Shown one piece after another: positions 34,631 through 44,419 of a DNA stretch of 64,000 nt. A program made the position numbers and the translations under genes. Positions within the stretch are counted from its first letter, which is position 1; the number at the start of each line of letters is the position of its first letter. Origin of the DNA: Isoetes taiwanensis (lineage: Eukaryota > Streptophyta > Lycopodiopsida > Isoetales > Isoetaceae). Where the stretch lies: the NCBI GenBank assembly GCA_021234155.1, contig JAJEKV010000039.1, positions 8,257,077 through 8,321,076 on the forward strand. Direction: 5' to 3'. The notes below the pieces were generated by a model. The model saw only the letters and a list, made by a program, of their open reading frames with translations, was not told where the DNA came from and made no database searches.

Positions 34631-35165
34631 CGTCGTTGAGCGGCGTTATGCAGCGTGGCGCCAGCGTCGGCCGGCGTCGTTGAACGGCGTTAATGCGATG
34701 GCGCCGGGCGGGCAGAAAGCCGGCAACCACGCAGCGTGAGGCGGTGGCGACCACGCCCGGCGAGCGTCGTTGAGCGGCGTTTCACCTTAGCGACGCCCAC
34801 GTCGGCGCTTCTGGCTGGCAGCGCTCCTTATTTGGGCCGGACATGATGGCGTGTGCACCGTCGTTGAGCGGCGTTGCGGAGTCATCGCCCACGCCCGGCC
34901 CGGTTGGGCGGTCACTCTGGCGGCGATCTTGGCGTGGTGACTGCGATGTTAATGTATGCGCGGCGTTGAGCGGCGTCATGTAAAATCGCTTAAAAGCAAA
35001 ACGCCCGCGATTGCGGCGGCGTATAGCGGGCATATAAGCGTCATTATATCGGCGCTCCGACGTCGAAATAGGCGTCGTTTATCGGCGTTCGCGGCGTCGA
35101 TCATCGGCGATGCAAAGCGGCGATGCGGGCGTCGTAATAGGCGTAAATGCGGGGCTTTGGTTTTG
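34631..35165. repeat. CACTA right subterminal repeat region
   Basis: About a dozen copies of CGTCGTTGAGCGGCG, CGTCGTTGAACGGCG and variants, in direct and inverted form (CGGCGTTGAGCGGCG). They mirror the left-end region and end at the terminal TTTTGTAGTG. Confidence 0.88.
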
Positions 35166-35173
35166 TAGTGGTT

Positions 35174-36909
35174 GATCAATTTTACTTGCAATTGAATTAT
35201 CTTTAGTTATAAGAAATCATACAAAGCCTTACATTGACAAAGCAGTTAATAGTCATTAATACATAAGGATTACATGATAAGGTAGATATATCTTAGCATA
35301 ATCGATTTACATGAAACATTTAGCACAAAACTTAAGAAAATTTTACAACTATTCAATGGCCTCAGAAAGCTTTGAAGAAGTTCTTGACATCCGAATCGGA
35401 GGCCTTTGGGGATTGCATAAAGATGTTCCTCGTCGATCTTCCTTCAAGTGCTCGGGCCATCTCGGGTTCAGGGAGTTAAGTCTTTATTCTTTGCTACTAC
35501 CGAAAGTGTTGCATCCCTAAGGTGCCCCCTCTCGCCAAAGTCGAGGCAATGGGCCTTGGCCGCCTGTTGAAAAGAATGATGTGATCGGCATGGGCGTATA
35601 TCTTGAGTCTTTGCCGGCTTAGAAAGTGCTATGAGAAGTGCCGCAGTTCTTCCCCTTGGGCTGAACTCCTTGTGGAAGACTATCATTTGCCCTTGGTAGG
35701 GCTGGAAGATAGTAGCGAAGTCTTTGTGCCCTTCCCTCGCCTCGCGATCCGGTGCCCTTCCTCTCACCCCGCTTCACCATAGGCATCCGCGCCATCGGTC
35801 TTCATGATCCCTCCACATCTTTGGTTGCATTGTCCAAGTTGATCTTCTTTGGACCCTTCCCTCATGCTCTGGCTCGGCCCAGTGCAGCGAGCTTGGGCCC
35901 TTCCACGGTTTGTAGAGTGTGCTCTGTATCTGTTTGGAACTCCTCCTCACGAGATGATAGGTTCTCTTTGTCGATAGATCTCCCTTATCTGGCGATAGTG
36001 CTATGTCGGACATTGTCTCCCGGGGTAGGAGTGTCTCTCGCCTTGACTCCCTTGGAATCTCTGGTATGAGTAGTCGATGAGGTGCCGTGCTCTTCAGGTG
36101 TGCTATCATGCCCAAGAGCTCGTCGATTCGAAGACCCTATTCACGACGGTGGGACAAGTTGAGGATGTCATTAGCAAAAATGTACTCCTCCCGTCGATGA
36201 CTATCGGTGACAAAGGCTGTGATGCCTTGTTGGTGGTGGGTGTAGGCTGTTCTCACGTCGTCGTCATGCCTCAGCGCATACCTCGCATTCTTGTTGCCTC
36301 CCTGCTCTCCCATTACGGGTTCTGCTCCCCTAGTTTGCTCGTAGTCTTCATGGATCTGTAGAGATGGTGCCCTGACGTCGTGCCATAGTATTCGTGGGCG
36401 GACTCTATATTCGAGGATTTGATCACGGGCCCCCACGGGTATCAAGTGGCGCTAAGTCTAAGGGCTGAACAGAGGGTTCCCCTACTTTGTTGATTGACTT
36501 ATAGTGCATGAAGAGGGCAAGGGCATGTCGAGCTGAAAGGTACCTATGCCTATTATGTGCGCAGGTCATGTAATCGGGCATGGTCCTAGTCCTATCCCAT
36601 AGGCTGCTTCTTGCCTTTGGATCACGCCAACTCTCGACCTAAGGCTTGGGTAAGTGTCTCAAGGGAAACCCAATTCCCTCCCCTAGGAGGCAGTCTAACT
36701 TCCCAAGGCAGGACCTGCTGGTCATATTGGCACATAATGTCTGTGTAGTAGGGTGTTCTAGTCAAAGTTGCGTGAAGATCAAACAAGTGATCAAACACGA
36801 GAGAAGGCTTGATCTCTTGGAAGGCGATGGATATGGTGGCGGCATTGTACCATCTCTCAAAGTTGCTGGGCGCCATTGAGCAGGAAAGGGTGTAGAAAAT
36901 GGCTTGCAA
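35174..36909 (-). pseudogene. Chromovirus-interior coding-like region, minus strand
   Basis: Between the CACTA element and the primer site. Minus-strand frames are open for long stretches: 36909-36622 (SMAPSNFERWYNAATISIAF, QALGRELA), 36445-36137, 36115-35774 and 35767-35468 (DREAREGHKDFATIFQPYQG, QMIVFHKEFSPRG). Together they suggest one decayed protein of ~500 residues running toward 35468. I do not recognise a domain. It may be the N-terminal part of an element protein, or a gene carried by the element. 35174-35467 is AT-rich and empty. Confidence 0.4.
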
Positions 36910-37991
36910 GGATCAGTGGAGGTTCAGAAAATCGCCTAAATTTGGGAGCAGTTCTGTAGGAAGAAAAATGGCAAATGGGGCCTATTTTTATAGACTATGG
37001 GTGACCTCGGGGTTCGTGCAAAAAGGTACCTACCTAAGACGACCTTGGTTCTATGGCTCTGGGTGTCCAAATGAACTACCATGAAGTGCAAACTTAAGCA
37101 AAACAAAGCAAGAAACACTACATGACAATTTGTTGGATCAAATTTGGCTAATTTGGCTCAAAGATGGCCTGACCCGGGTGAATCCGCGCGGATGGCCTCC
37201 GCGTCGCGGACGCAAACGCGTTTGGCGCGGTCTCATCCGGTTGGCCTGTTTTGGGCCAATTTTTGGTCAATTTAGGGAATTTGAAAATGCTAATATGGCT
37301 AATTGGGCCAATTCTAACCTAACTAGCAACTTATTTTGAGCAAAACTAACATCTAGAAGCTTGATTTTGGGCCCAGTCGGGTGAATCCTAAGCAGCGCTG
37401 CGTCGAGCATGAGAGAGGCCCTAAGCTGGTCTCACCCGGTTGGCCCGATTTTCAGCATTTTTGATGATTTTTTTGCCAAAATTTTGTTGTAGTCATGATT
37501 TCTAGGGTGTTTCTAGACATGCTATGAAGAATTCTACCACAATTGGGTTCTATTTCCTATATTTCAAGCATACAACATTTTTCTAATTATAGAGGGAAAA
37601 TAACTTTTATATTAATAAGAAACATAGTTACATGAAAATTTAGCTTTCCTACAAAATTTACAAAATTTGAGGCCTAAGGCCTCTCTCTGCGAATCCTTAG
37701 GTGCTAAGTGAATATCCTTGGGCATAAGGGTAACTCTCTTAGCATGGATAGTATGAGAGGTTCCCTTCCTCGAAGAGCTGGACCAGCTCGCCCGGAAGCC
37801 TCTTTTGAGGCAGGAGTCATTAGAGGGGTAACCCTATAATCGGTTAGGAGCTGCTGCAAAACCTCTCTAAGGAGGCGCTCGAAGGGCCTTCCTTATCGGA
37901 GATTCGTGCACATCACGGAAGTGCCGAATCTCCCTAAGCACAGGCGTATGTCTTTGTTAGGCCCGTGGTGAACCCTCTTGGGTTTTTCGGC
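36910..37991. other. Non-coding stretch with two copies of a GGTGAATCC...CCGGTTGGCC motif
   Basis: Two related ~90-bp blocks (about 37166-37256 and 37378-37452) share GGGTGAATCC and GGTCTCA(T/C)CCGGTTGGCC. Otherwise AT-rich; no gene is seen. It may be an intron between the coding-like blocks on either side. Confidence 0.5.
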
Positions 37992-38786
37992 CTAGGTGGG
38001 GGTGGCTTGGGCTGGTTCTTCTTGACCTGCCGCCCTCCACGACCTTATTTGCACCTCGGCGGCAATACCACTCATTGTACCTCGTCCAGCGGCGAAGGTA
38101 CTCCTTGTATGCCACCACCATCTTCGCTTAAACTTCAGCGGTCTGGTTTGGAGCGCGAATGCCCGCTCCCCTACCTTTTGCTTCTTCACCACCTTAGGTG
38201 GTTCCGGCCACTTAGGGTAGGGTGGCCTAGCGTCGGGGTCCCCCTCCTGCTCTTCTTCCTCCTCGTCTCCGTCGCCCTCCTGTTGGTGCTCCTCCTCCGG
38301 CCGGGCCTCTTCTATAACGACGGTCCGGCGAGGGCCGTCGTTCCTCCTCTTGGTCCGCCTCTCCTGCTCCCTCAGCTCCCTCTCCCGCTCCCGCTTCTTC
38401 CTGGCGGCCCTCTCCTCTGGCCACTCCGCGACTTTTTCCTTCCCCTTCTTTTTGGGCGCTGAAGGGCCCGCTTCGTCGGTCTGGTGGTGGTGCTGCTCTT
38501 CCACCTGTTCTTCAACCTGTTCCTCCACCTCGGTGTCCGAGGGCCCGAAGTGGCGAGACTCATCTGTTCTCTGTGTGCCTCCCGATGACGAGCTGGCTCT
38601 TTGGGGCTCTCCTCGGCATCATGTCACGATATCGCCGCCGCTGCTGGCTGGCTTTGGGGGAAGCTCCTCTTCCCCTTTCTTGGGAGGAGGTGCTGCTCAG
38701 GGATCTTCTTCACATGTTAAGCCTGCTGCGCCATGGAGAGGGTAGGTCTTGGTCAGGCTTCTGTAGGTTTGTTTGGTGCGTGCCAT
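37992..38786 (-). pseudogene. Charged ORF starting like histone H3 (MARTKQT), chromovirus leader
   Basis: Minus-strand ATG at 38786 gives MARTKQTYRSLTKTYPLHGA, then stops at 38697. The next open block (38528-37992, 178 codons) follows after frame changes. The first seven residues equal the start of histone H3 (MARTKQT-ARKS). The later block is highly charged: EEQVEEQVEEQHHHQ, then SAPKKKGKEKV (NLS-like), a Lys/Arg/Glu-rich helix (ARKKRERERELREQERRTKR) and an acidic Glu-Gly run. A TATA-like TTAAATA (~38882-38876) and a CT-rich leader precede the ATG. Function unknown; it may be the N-terminus of the protein that continues at 36909. Confidence 0.45.
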
Positions 38787-39338
38787 ATCTTGTGGTTTGG
38801 GGAAATGGGTGGCGTAAAGGGTGAGCAAGAGAGAGGTGAAGGTGAAGGGTTGGAGAGAGAGAATGAGGTGTCGGATATTTAAGGAGGGTCCACGGGAATA
38901 TTCTCCTACCATAATTACCCCTATTTATTAGCCCCCTTATTAATTACACCATATTTAGTAATTATTTAACTATTAATGTATATGTTAAATCTATATTAAT
39001 TGATATTATACTTAGATTTTCGAATTTTTCTAATGGTTGAAGTGCAACCTATGAATTTCGCCATTTTTCACTGGGTCTCGATTGGCATGATTCTTGACCC
39101 ATTTCAGGTGAAATTTGATGCAGATGCATAATTTTCACTCCAAATTTACTAGAAGATGAATTTGACTCACTCAACTTTCGTCTAACACTTAACCTAAGTC
39201 GACCTTGCCTCTAGGAGAAAAAATTTTCCCCATTTCGGCGGTTCGATGGTGGAAATGTTTATTTCACACCCCTATAGGCCTGTTAGACTACTTCATGGTT
39301 ATGGTCGGTGCTAGTTCTTGGTCAACCAAGAACATCGC
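38787..39338 (-). other. Chromovirus leader upstream of the H3-like ORF
   Basis: AT-rich leader between the primer site and the MARTKQT start. On the minus strand it contains a TATA-like box and a ~60-nt pyrimidine-rich tract just before the ATG, typical of a plant core promoter and 5' UTR. No other gene. Confidence 0.5.
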
Positions 39339-39350
39339 GCTCTGATACCA
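39339..39350 (-). other. Chromovirus primer-binding site (initiator tRNA-Met)
   Basis: The minus strand reads TGGTATCAGAGC, the standard plant LTR-retrotransposon site complementary to the 3' end of initiator tRNA-Met, one base inside the 5' LTR. It fixes the element's polarity as minus. Confidence 0.95.
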
Positions 39351-39351
39351 T

Positions 39352-40986
39352 TGTGGCGCTCCCCACGCTAAACATATGGCTCTACCGGTACACTTTCGGC
39401 AAGAAATCCCCATCCGGCTCAACAACCGCATGGGCCCTTCGTCTACCCGCACTCACGAGGTGACTCTTAGTGCGGGGGAAGGAACACAAAGGTGTCTGCG
39501 GCGCCCTTCCCCTATGGGCTCCTATAGCCGGCGATAACATCGTCGAGAACTAGCATCAACATATACAAATACTACCTCGAAGGGTAGTGCATCACTCATA
39601 AACCAAGGCAAAGATGATAATCACGAACCATAAAACATGAGAGCTCCTACCCGGCTCGGACTTCGTGGGAGGATGGTGACCGGCTAGGCCTCAAGATAGA
39701 GCGGACCAGGAGTCATGGCAATGGCGAGGGCTGGCATAGGCTAATGGCTAGGGTTGACCACTCCATCCGCCCCTCTGTGCATACTTTGCAAATGGGCTAG
39801 ATCGGGGCTCGATAGGACTCTAGCCTTCGGATCACGCAATCCCATGGCATCACCCATCCGGGACTACTCGAGGTTGCATCTCCCGGTCCGATGAGGCCGG
39901 GAAGGGTTGCATCTCCCCTTCCCGGGATCTAGAGGTGCCGTGGGTGCTAGAGAATCGTGGCGACACACAAATCGTGCCGGTGAACCCCCAAAGCGAGAGC
40001 CAAGCCAACACTTGCAGCTCTCGAGGCAGTGGCAACACCATTGCCCTGGGAGGTGTCGGACCCATGCTCGGCCCACCGCGAAGTGACCAGACCATAAGCC
40101 TAGCCCACTATGGGATCCCCGAAGCCCCCACTCGGCGGGGATCCTCCCTCCACTTTCCCTCTAGCCCGTTATATGGTGCTGAGTCATATCATAGCCTCAA
40201 TAGCGGGTGGGCTCTCATTGCCTGAGCCGCAACTAATAGGAACTAAGGGATCTACTCTAGGAGCATACTACATATGGCTCTAGGTCTCTACCCCCCTTCC
40301 CAATACAAGAGGAGCAAACAAGATCAACCAACATCCATACTCATCACATCATGAGAATAATCATAAGAAGAACATCTTAACCTAATCATACAAATCTAAC
40401 TAATAGTTAGGGTTCCTTGATTAGGGTTCAAGATGTTGAATATGGGTTCTAGGATGGCTCTACTCTAGATACAAAATACTAGCATATCTGGAATGCTAAT
40501 TCCAGATGAGCTATCACAACTACTATCCTACATACCTGCTCCTGAAGCTCTCCCTCCAGATCCGTGTGCCTCCATGGTCTCCGACTCACGAGATGCCGCT
40601 CCTACTCCAAGAACGAGTCTACCCTGCTGGGGCTGCTGCACCAGTCTATGCCACAACAAACGATGTTCGAAACGGGGTTTCGAACGAGTAGGTGAGTCTC
40701 TGGGTGCTAGGGCTGGAAAGAGGTCTAGGGTTAGGGTTTATGCCTATATAAGTTAGGTCCACCTAGGATGCCACGTGGCACCAATCGGGTGAGTCCTGTG
40801 TGGCGGTGCCCCAATAGGTTAAGGCCACGTGGATAATGGCTTAACCTATGGTTGGCTAAGTTATGAGAATAACTTAGCCATGCCCCCTAGTGCCACAATC
40901 TATGGTATACAAGGCTATGAAGATAGACTTGTATGGTGGCCGGATCAGGGAATATACGTATTTATGGCGTATATTCCCCTGGACCA
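39352..40986 (-). repeat. Chromovirus 5' LTR
   Basis: 1635 bp. Read on the minus strand it starts TGGTCCAGGGGAATATACG and ends GGAGCGCCACA. It carries two CACGTG G-boxes (40771-40780, 40826-40834) upstream of a TATA box (CTTATATAGG on the minus strand, ~40752-40743) and a telo-box AAACCCTAACCC just after it. These fit a promoter reading to the left. Confidence 0.93.
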
Positions 40987-41026
40987 CCACCACCACCACC
41001 ACCACCACCACCACCACCACCACCAC
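40984..41026 (+). repeat. (CCA)n microsatellite at the LTR/gag junction
   Basis: ~14 CCA/CAC units begin inside the terminal ACCA of the chromovirus LTR and run into E1 gag, where the frame reads a poly-His run followed by the zinc knuckle. It hides the right-hand target duplication. Confidence 0.9.
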
Positions 41027-41640
41027 GTATGTTATCATTGTCATGAATGGGGTCACACCACCCGGCGTGTCCTCAAGCGCCTCAAGTTCAAGTTCAACTT
41101 CCGGGTTCCAATCAAGCGGAAGCTACGTTAGTCTCACGCGGATCAACTCAGGTGGCCATCGGGAAGCGGGGCCCTCGTCTGTTTTGAGAAAGCCTCCTCG
41201 GCCGCCTCAACAAGGCGCCCTCGGCAGAAAGGCTGCGTCTACTTCAATCCTATGGATCAACAAGCTCGGGGAGGAGATTTATCGGGCTCTCAACCCTCCG
41301 TCCCAACGGTCCAATTGGGTTGGTCTTGTCTCGCGTCATACGGGCTTCACGCCCTTTGACCATCATTCCTCATGACACGCAACTTTGCTTTTCTTTGTGG
41401 AAACCTGTCCCTCATGCCGATGATAAAAAGTTCACTTCTTTTGATCTTGACAAACTTATGCCTCATGTCATGCCTAAAGTGAGACAAAAGTATTACGAAA
41501 CTCATGCGGTGCGGAAGGTCGCGCCTGGCGGCAAATGTTCATGCCACCACGAGAGCTCAGCAGCATCAGGCAGCACCGTCATCATCCACCAGTACACGCT
41601 CTCAGCCATATCCAAATATTGCTGCTGAGGTCGAGCTTCT
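41027..41640 (+). pseudogene. E1 gag, 3' part (last zinc knuckle)
   Basis: Gag resumes after the nested element with CYHCHEWGHTTRRV (41030-41071), a knuckle whose final Cys is lost by a small frameshift (E2 has CYLCQEWGHTTTAC). It is followed by a Ser-rich basic linker and, at ~41360, a segment homologous to E2 51690-51850 (ACEPAF..DTIPHEG-like). Confidence 0.75.
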
Positions 41641-42349
41641 CAAAGAAGTTTCTGCTTCTTTACCACAGTCCCCAGCTCCATTGGACCCTACGGACCCCGT
41701 TTCACATGTTCCCTTGGAACTTCGGGAAGAACTTGCAAAGATCAAGATTCCTTTGAGCCTGGCCACTATTTTGAAACTCTGTCCGGCTCTCAAAGATCAG
41801 TTACCTCTTCCCACGATTCTGGTTGGAGCTGTTGCGACTTCAACACCCACGGTGCATGCCACGGTGGGCAATCAACATATCAATCATGTCCAAATTGATG
41901 GTGGTAGTGCCGTCAATCTCATTACTGATAAACTCCGGAAGCAATTGGACATTAACCAATTATACCGTGCCCCTTATGACATCAAATTGGCAAATGGCCA
42001 TATCACGCGTCCTCAAGGCGTCACTCCTCTTCTCCACATCAGCATTGGTGATCTCAAATTCCCCTTGGAATATGGTGTTTGGAAAGCAGGAGAAGATCCT
42101 GGTGATTATGAAATGCTGGTTGGACGACCTTTTCTCCGCCAGGCTAAGAGTATTCATTACTGGGCCACAGACCAACTTGTTATCACCGATGGCCATCTCA
42201 ATGCCACAATGGATCTGGAAACTGGCCAATTGATCTCTGTCGAGAATGCTGAACCTTCCATCTCAGACACTGACTCTAAAGAAGCCCAAAATATTTATCA
42301 TGTTCAAGCTCCTCCAGCGGGTCTCCCTCTCTCCTCTTACCCTGAGTGA
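41640..42349 (+). CDS. E1 aspartic protease
   Basis: Cleaves the element polyprotein. The frame is open from 41504 to the stop at 42347-42349. After a leader containing IKIPLSLATILKLCPALKDQ comes the retropepsin core: VHATVGNQHINHVQIDGGSA (active-site Asp at 41897, here D-G-G-S rather than D-T/S-G), LITDKLRKQLDI, PYDIKLANGHITRP, LLHISIGDLKFPLEYGVWKA, YEMLVGRPFLRQAKSIHYW and a C-terminal linker. The same D-G-G-S occurs in E2, so it is the family's normal active site. The frame ends exactly where E1 has lost RT and RNase H. Confidence 0.85.
42344..42346 (+). other. Deletion junction: RT and RNase H missing in E1
   Basis: Protease-side sequence (CTCTCCTCTTACCCTGA) runs directly into the integrase start (GTGATCGTTCGACAAGTCCA). 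In E2 the matching points are ~52675 and ~54693, ~2.0 kb apart and containing RT and RNase H. The junction shifts frame and creates the protease stop. Confidence 0.85.
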
Positions 42350-43478
42350 TCGTTCGACAAGTCCACGATGGGCTTGGTGATGGTCATTTTAGTGGTGACG
42401 CCACGACACGCAAAATTCTTTTGGCAGGATACTTCTGGCCCACGCTCTTCAAAGATGCCCACGCTTATGCTCGCACGTGTGACATCTGTCAGCGTGTGGG
42501 AAAACCCACGGCCCGTGACGCTCTTCCCTTGACACCGGTCGCCACGCCACATCCCTTCAGCAAATGGGGTATGGATTTTGTGGGGCCCATGGACCCACCA
42601 GCGCGGCACACCCGTGCCCGCTATATTCTGGTCATCACGGATTATGCTACAAAATGGGCGGAAGCTTGTGCACTTCCTGACAACACTGCTGCCAGCACAG
42701 CCAAGGTTCTCTACACGTACATCATCACGCGTTTTGGTTGTCCCACGGAACTTGTTAGTGATCGTGGCGTGCATTTTGTCAATCATACCATCAAGGAGCT
42801 GGCGGATTATCTTCACATCCAACACCGGAAGAGTACACCCTATTATCCTCAAGGCAATGATTGACTGAAAGTACCAACAAAACACTCATCACAGTTCTCA
42901 AGAAAATTTGTGATGCTTCACGAACAGACTGGCAGGAAAAGTTGCCTACTGTTCTTTGGGCTTAGAACACTAGCTTCAAAATCGCTACTGGTCACACTCC
43001 TTTCAAACTGGTTTATGGTCAAGAAGCTCTCATGCCTTTTGAATATATTCTTCCAACTCTCCGTTTTCAACTTGCTACAGCCCATAATCCACCTGCTGCA
43101 CTCAAGGAAAGGGTTTATCAATTGGAACAGTTGGATGAACTTAGGCGTGATGCTTACATTCGTGTTCTTCATGGACAACAGTTGCAAAAATCTTTACATG
43201 ACAAACGTATTAAGACAAAAACATTCAGAGAAGGAGATTTGGTTCTTCTTTATGATTCCCGTTACAAAAATTTTCCGGGCAAGTTAAAGATTCGATGGCT
43301 TGGTCCTTATCAAATTGTTCAAGTAGTGCAACCCAGCGTTTTCAAGCTGGCCGAATTAGATGGCACCCCATTACCTACACTCGTTAATGGCTTTCGCCTC
43401 AAACAATTTCATACAACAGCAAGTGAAAATCATCCACCAGATGCTGTTCCAGACACAGACACCACAGATAGTGACTAA
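42347..43478 (+). pseudogene. E1 integrase
   Basis: Inserts element cDNA. N-terminal zinc-binding domain: VHDGLGDGH, then CDIC (42350-42495). Core: FSKWGMDFVGPMDPPARHTR (first catalytic Asp), ITDYATKWAEACALP, TELVSDRGVHFVNHTIKELA (second Asp), STPYYPQGND and, after a one-base frame change at ~42862, ESTNKTL with the catalytic Glu. C-terminus: KTFREGDLVLLYDSRYKNF and KLKIRWLGPYQIVQVVQPSV (GPY/F-type module), then FRLKQFH. No chromodomain. Two lesions: the frameshift at ~42862 (E2 reads GNGLAESTNK) and TAG at ~42964 where E2 has Tyr (WAYNT). The C-terminal 148 codons (43032-43478) are open. Confidence 0.92.
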
Positions 43479-44419
43479 CAAGCGGCATATTTATATTATA
43501 GAGGTGAAAGTTTTACAAAATGTGAGCAGAGCCCATCTATTTCCGCTATGGGCAGAGCCCTATTTACAAAAATGGGCTGAGAGCCCTATCTACTAAGTCC
43601 TAAGGAGAAAAACCCTCTACTCGGGTTAGGGGGAAAGAGAGGTGATATGCGAGGATGTGGTAGTAATTACGCTCCGGATCAGTAGGGTGAATCACCACCT
43701 CCATCCCGTTAGTCAGGGGATCGGGATGCTCAGCCATCCCGGCACACCACCCGTCCATAGCAATGCCACGGTTGTGGCACCGCCAGAGATCCAAGCAATC
43801 CATCTTGCAGGTAATCCACTCAAGGCAGTTTGAAGGCATAGTGCACTTGTCGTGCGATCCGGCCAAGCGAACATCTTGGCGCCATCGGGTGTCTCGGCGT
43901 AAGCCTTGTTAGTCTTATATAGCCAACCGAGGACCTCCTTGTCGACGTGGCCCAATCAGAAAATTTCACCAACGTGGTTGCAATGCAAGGCTGTTACTAA
44001 ATGGGGAATCTTTTCTCCCGCCGCATATCTAGCCATGGTACCTTCTGACACCTTCGTTTTAATGATATCCCACTTTGAGTTGCCAGCATTAAATGACATT
44101 CCTTCTTTTCACGCCCGTTGAACATTAATGTACGTCCTTTCGCCAGCTGTCCCATCCGATCATTCTCTCACGTCTCATCTCCACCGTTCCTTGCTTCTCC
44201 CTTTCCTGTTTGGGGACTTAGCCAAAATTTTGCCTTTCAATCACCTCCTTCATCACAGCCGCCACTGGCATCATCAGCGGTTCTTGGGTTAAGCCCTCAT
44301 CATGCCCCTTCGCCTACCCTTTGGCGCCCTAAAACCTTTTCGTCTATCTGCGCCTTAGGTCTTACGTTCTCGCTCTCGCCTTCTCCGGGACGGTTCATAC
44401 GTTCCGGCGCCCCGCCGCC
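43479..44419. other. E1 region between integrase and ORF3, with antisense frames
   Basis: No sense gene. On the minus strand, 43955-43713 (VLGWLYKTNKAYAETPDGAK) and 43866-43600 (DCLDLWRCHNRGIAMDGWCA, GMEVVIHPTDPER) are open. The matching E2 stretch (55934-56416, minus) keeps CPDLGRCHNRG and TNGMEVV. Extra antisense ORFs at this place are known in Tat-type elements such as Grande. Plus-strand CCAATCAG (~43950) and a CT-rich tract (44155-44210) upstream of ORF3 could be a separate promoter. Confidence 0.45.

Larger units (their letters stand above)
15540..35170 (+). mobile_element. CACTA (En/Spm) DNA transposon nested in the chromovirus
   Basis: Left end CACTACAAGG at 15540, right end TTTTGTAGTG ending at 35170, i.e. 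an inverted CACTACAA terminus. The 3-bp duplication GTT flanks it (15537-15539, 35171-35173), the expected size for CACTA elements. Many copies of CGTCGTTnAnCGGCG-type motifs lie in the ~0.5-1.2 kb next to each end, as in typical CACTA subterminal regions. Inside is a degenerate TNP2 transposase on the plus strand plus other gene-like regions. 19.6 kb is long for the family, partly through internal tandem repeats. Confidence 0.93.
8223..40986 (-). mobile_element. Chromovirus (Ty3/gypsy) nested in E1 gag, minus strand
   Basis: LTRs at 8223-9853 and 39352-40986 are direct repeats. Polarity is minus: the initiator-Met primer site (TGGTATCAGAGC read on the minus strand, 39339-39350) lies next to the right LTR and a polypurine tract (~9861-9872) lies next to the left LTR. 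Gag, protease, RT, RNase H, integrase and chromodomain run from 15481 down to 10783. The 32.8-kb span is due to a CACTA insertion (15540-35170). Target duplications are not seen: CCTTT on the left, a CCA microsatellite on the right. Confidence 0.9.

Noticed and set aside
37965-38745. Long plus-strand frames opposite the charged ORF
   Set aside because: Leu/Pro-rich mirror of the Glu/Lys-rich minus frame; the minus strand has the promoter-like signals and element polarity.
40829-41131. Poly-histidine protein (His run then zinc knuckle)
   Set aside because: The His run comes from the CCA microsatellite at an insertion junction, so it is not a designed metal-binding tract.
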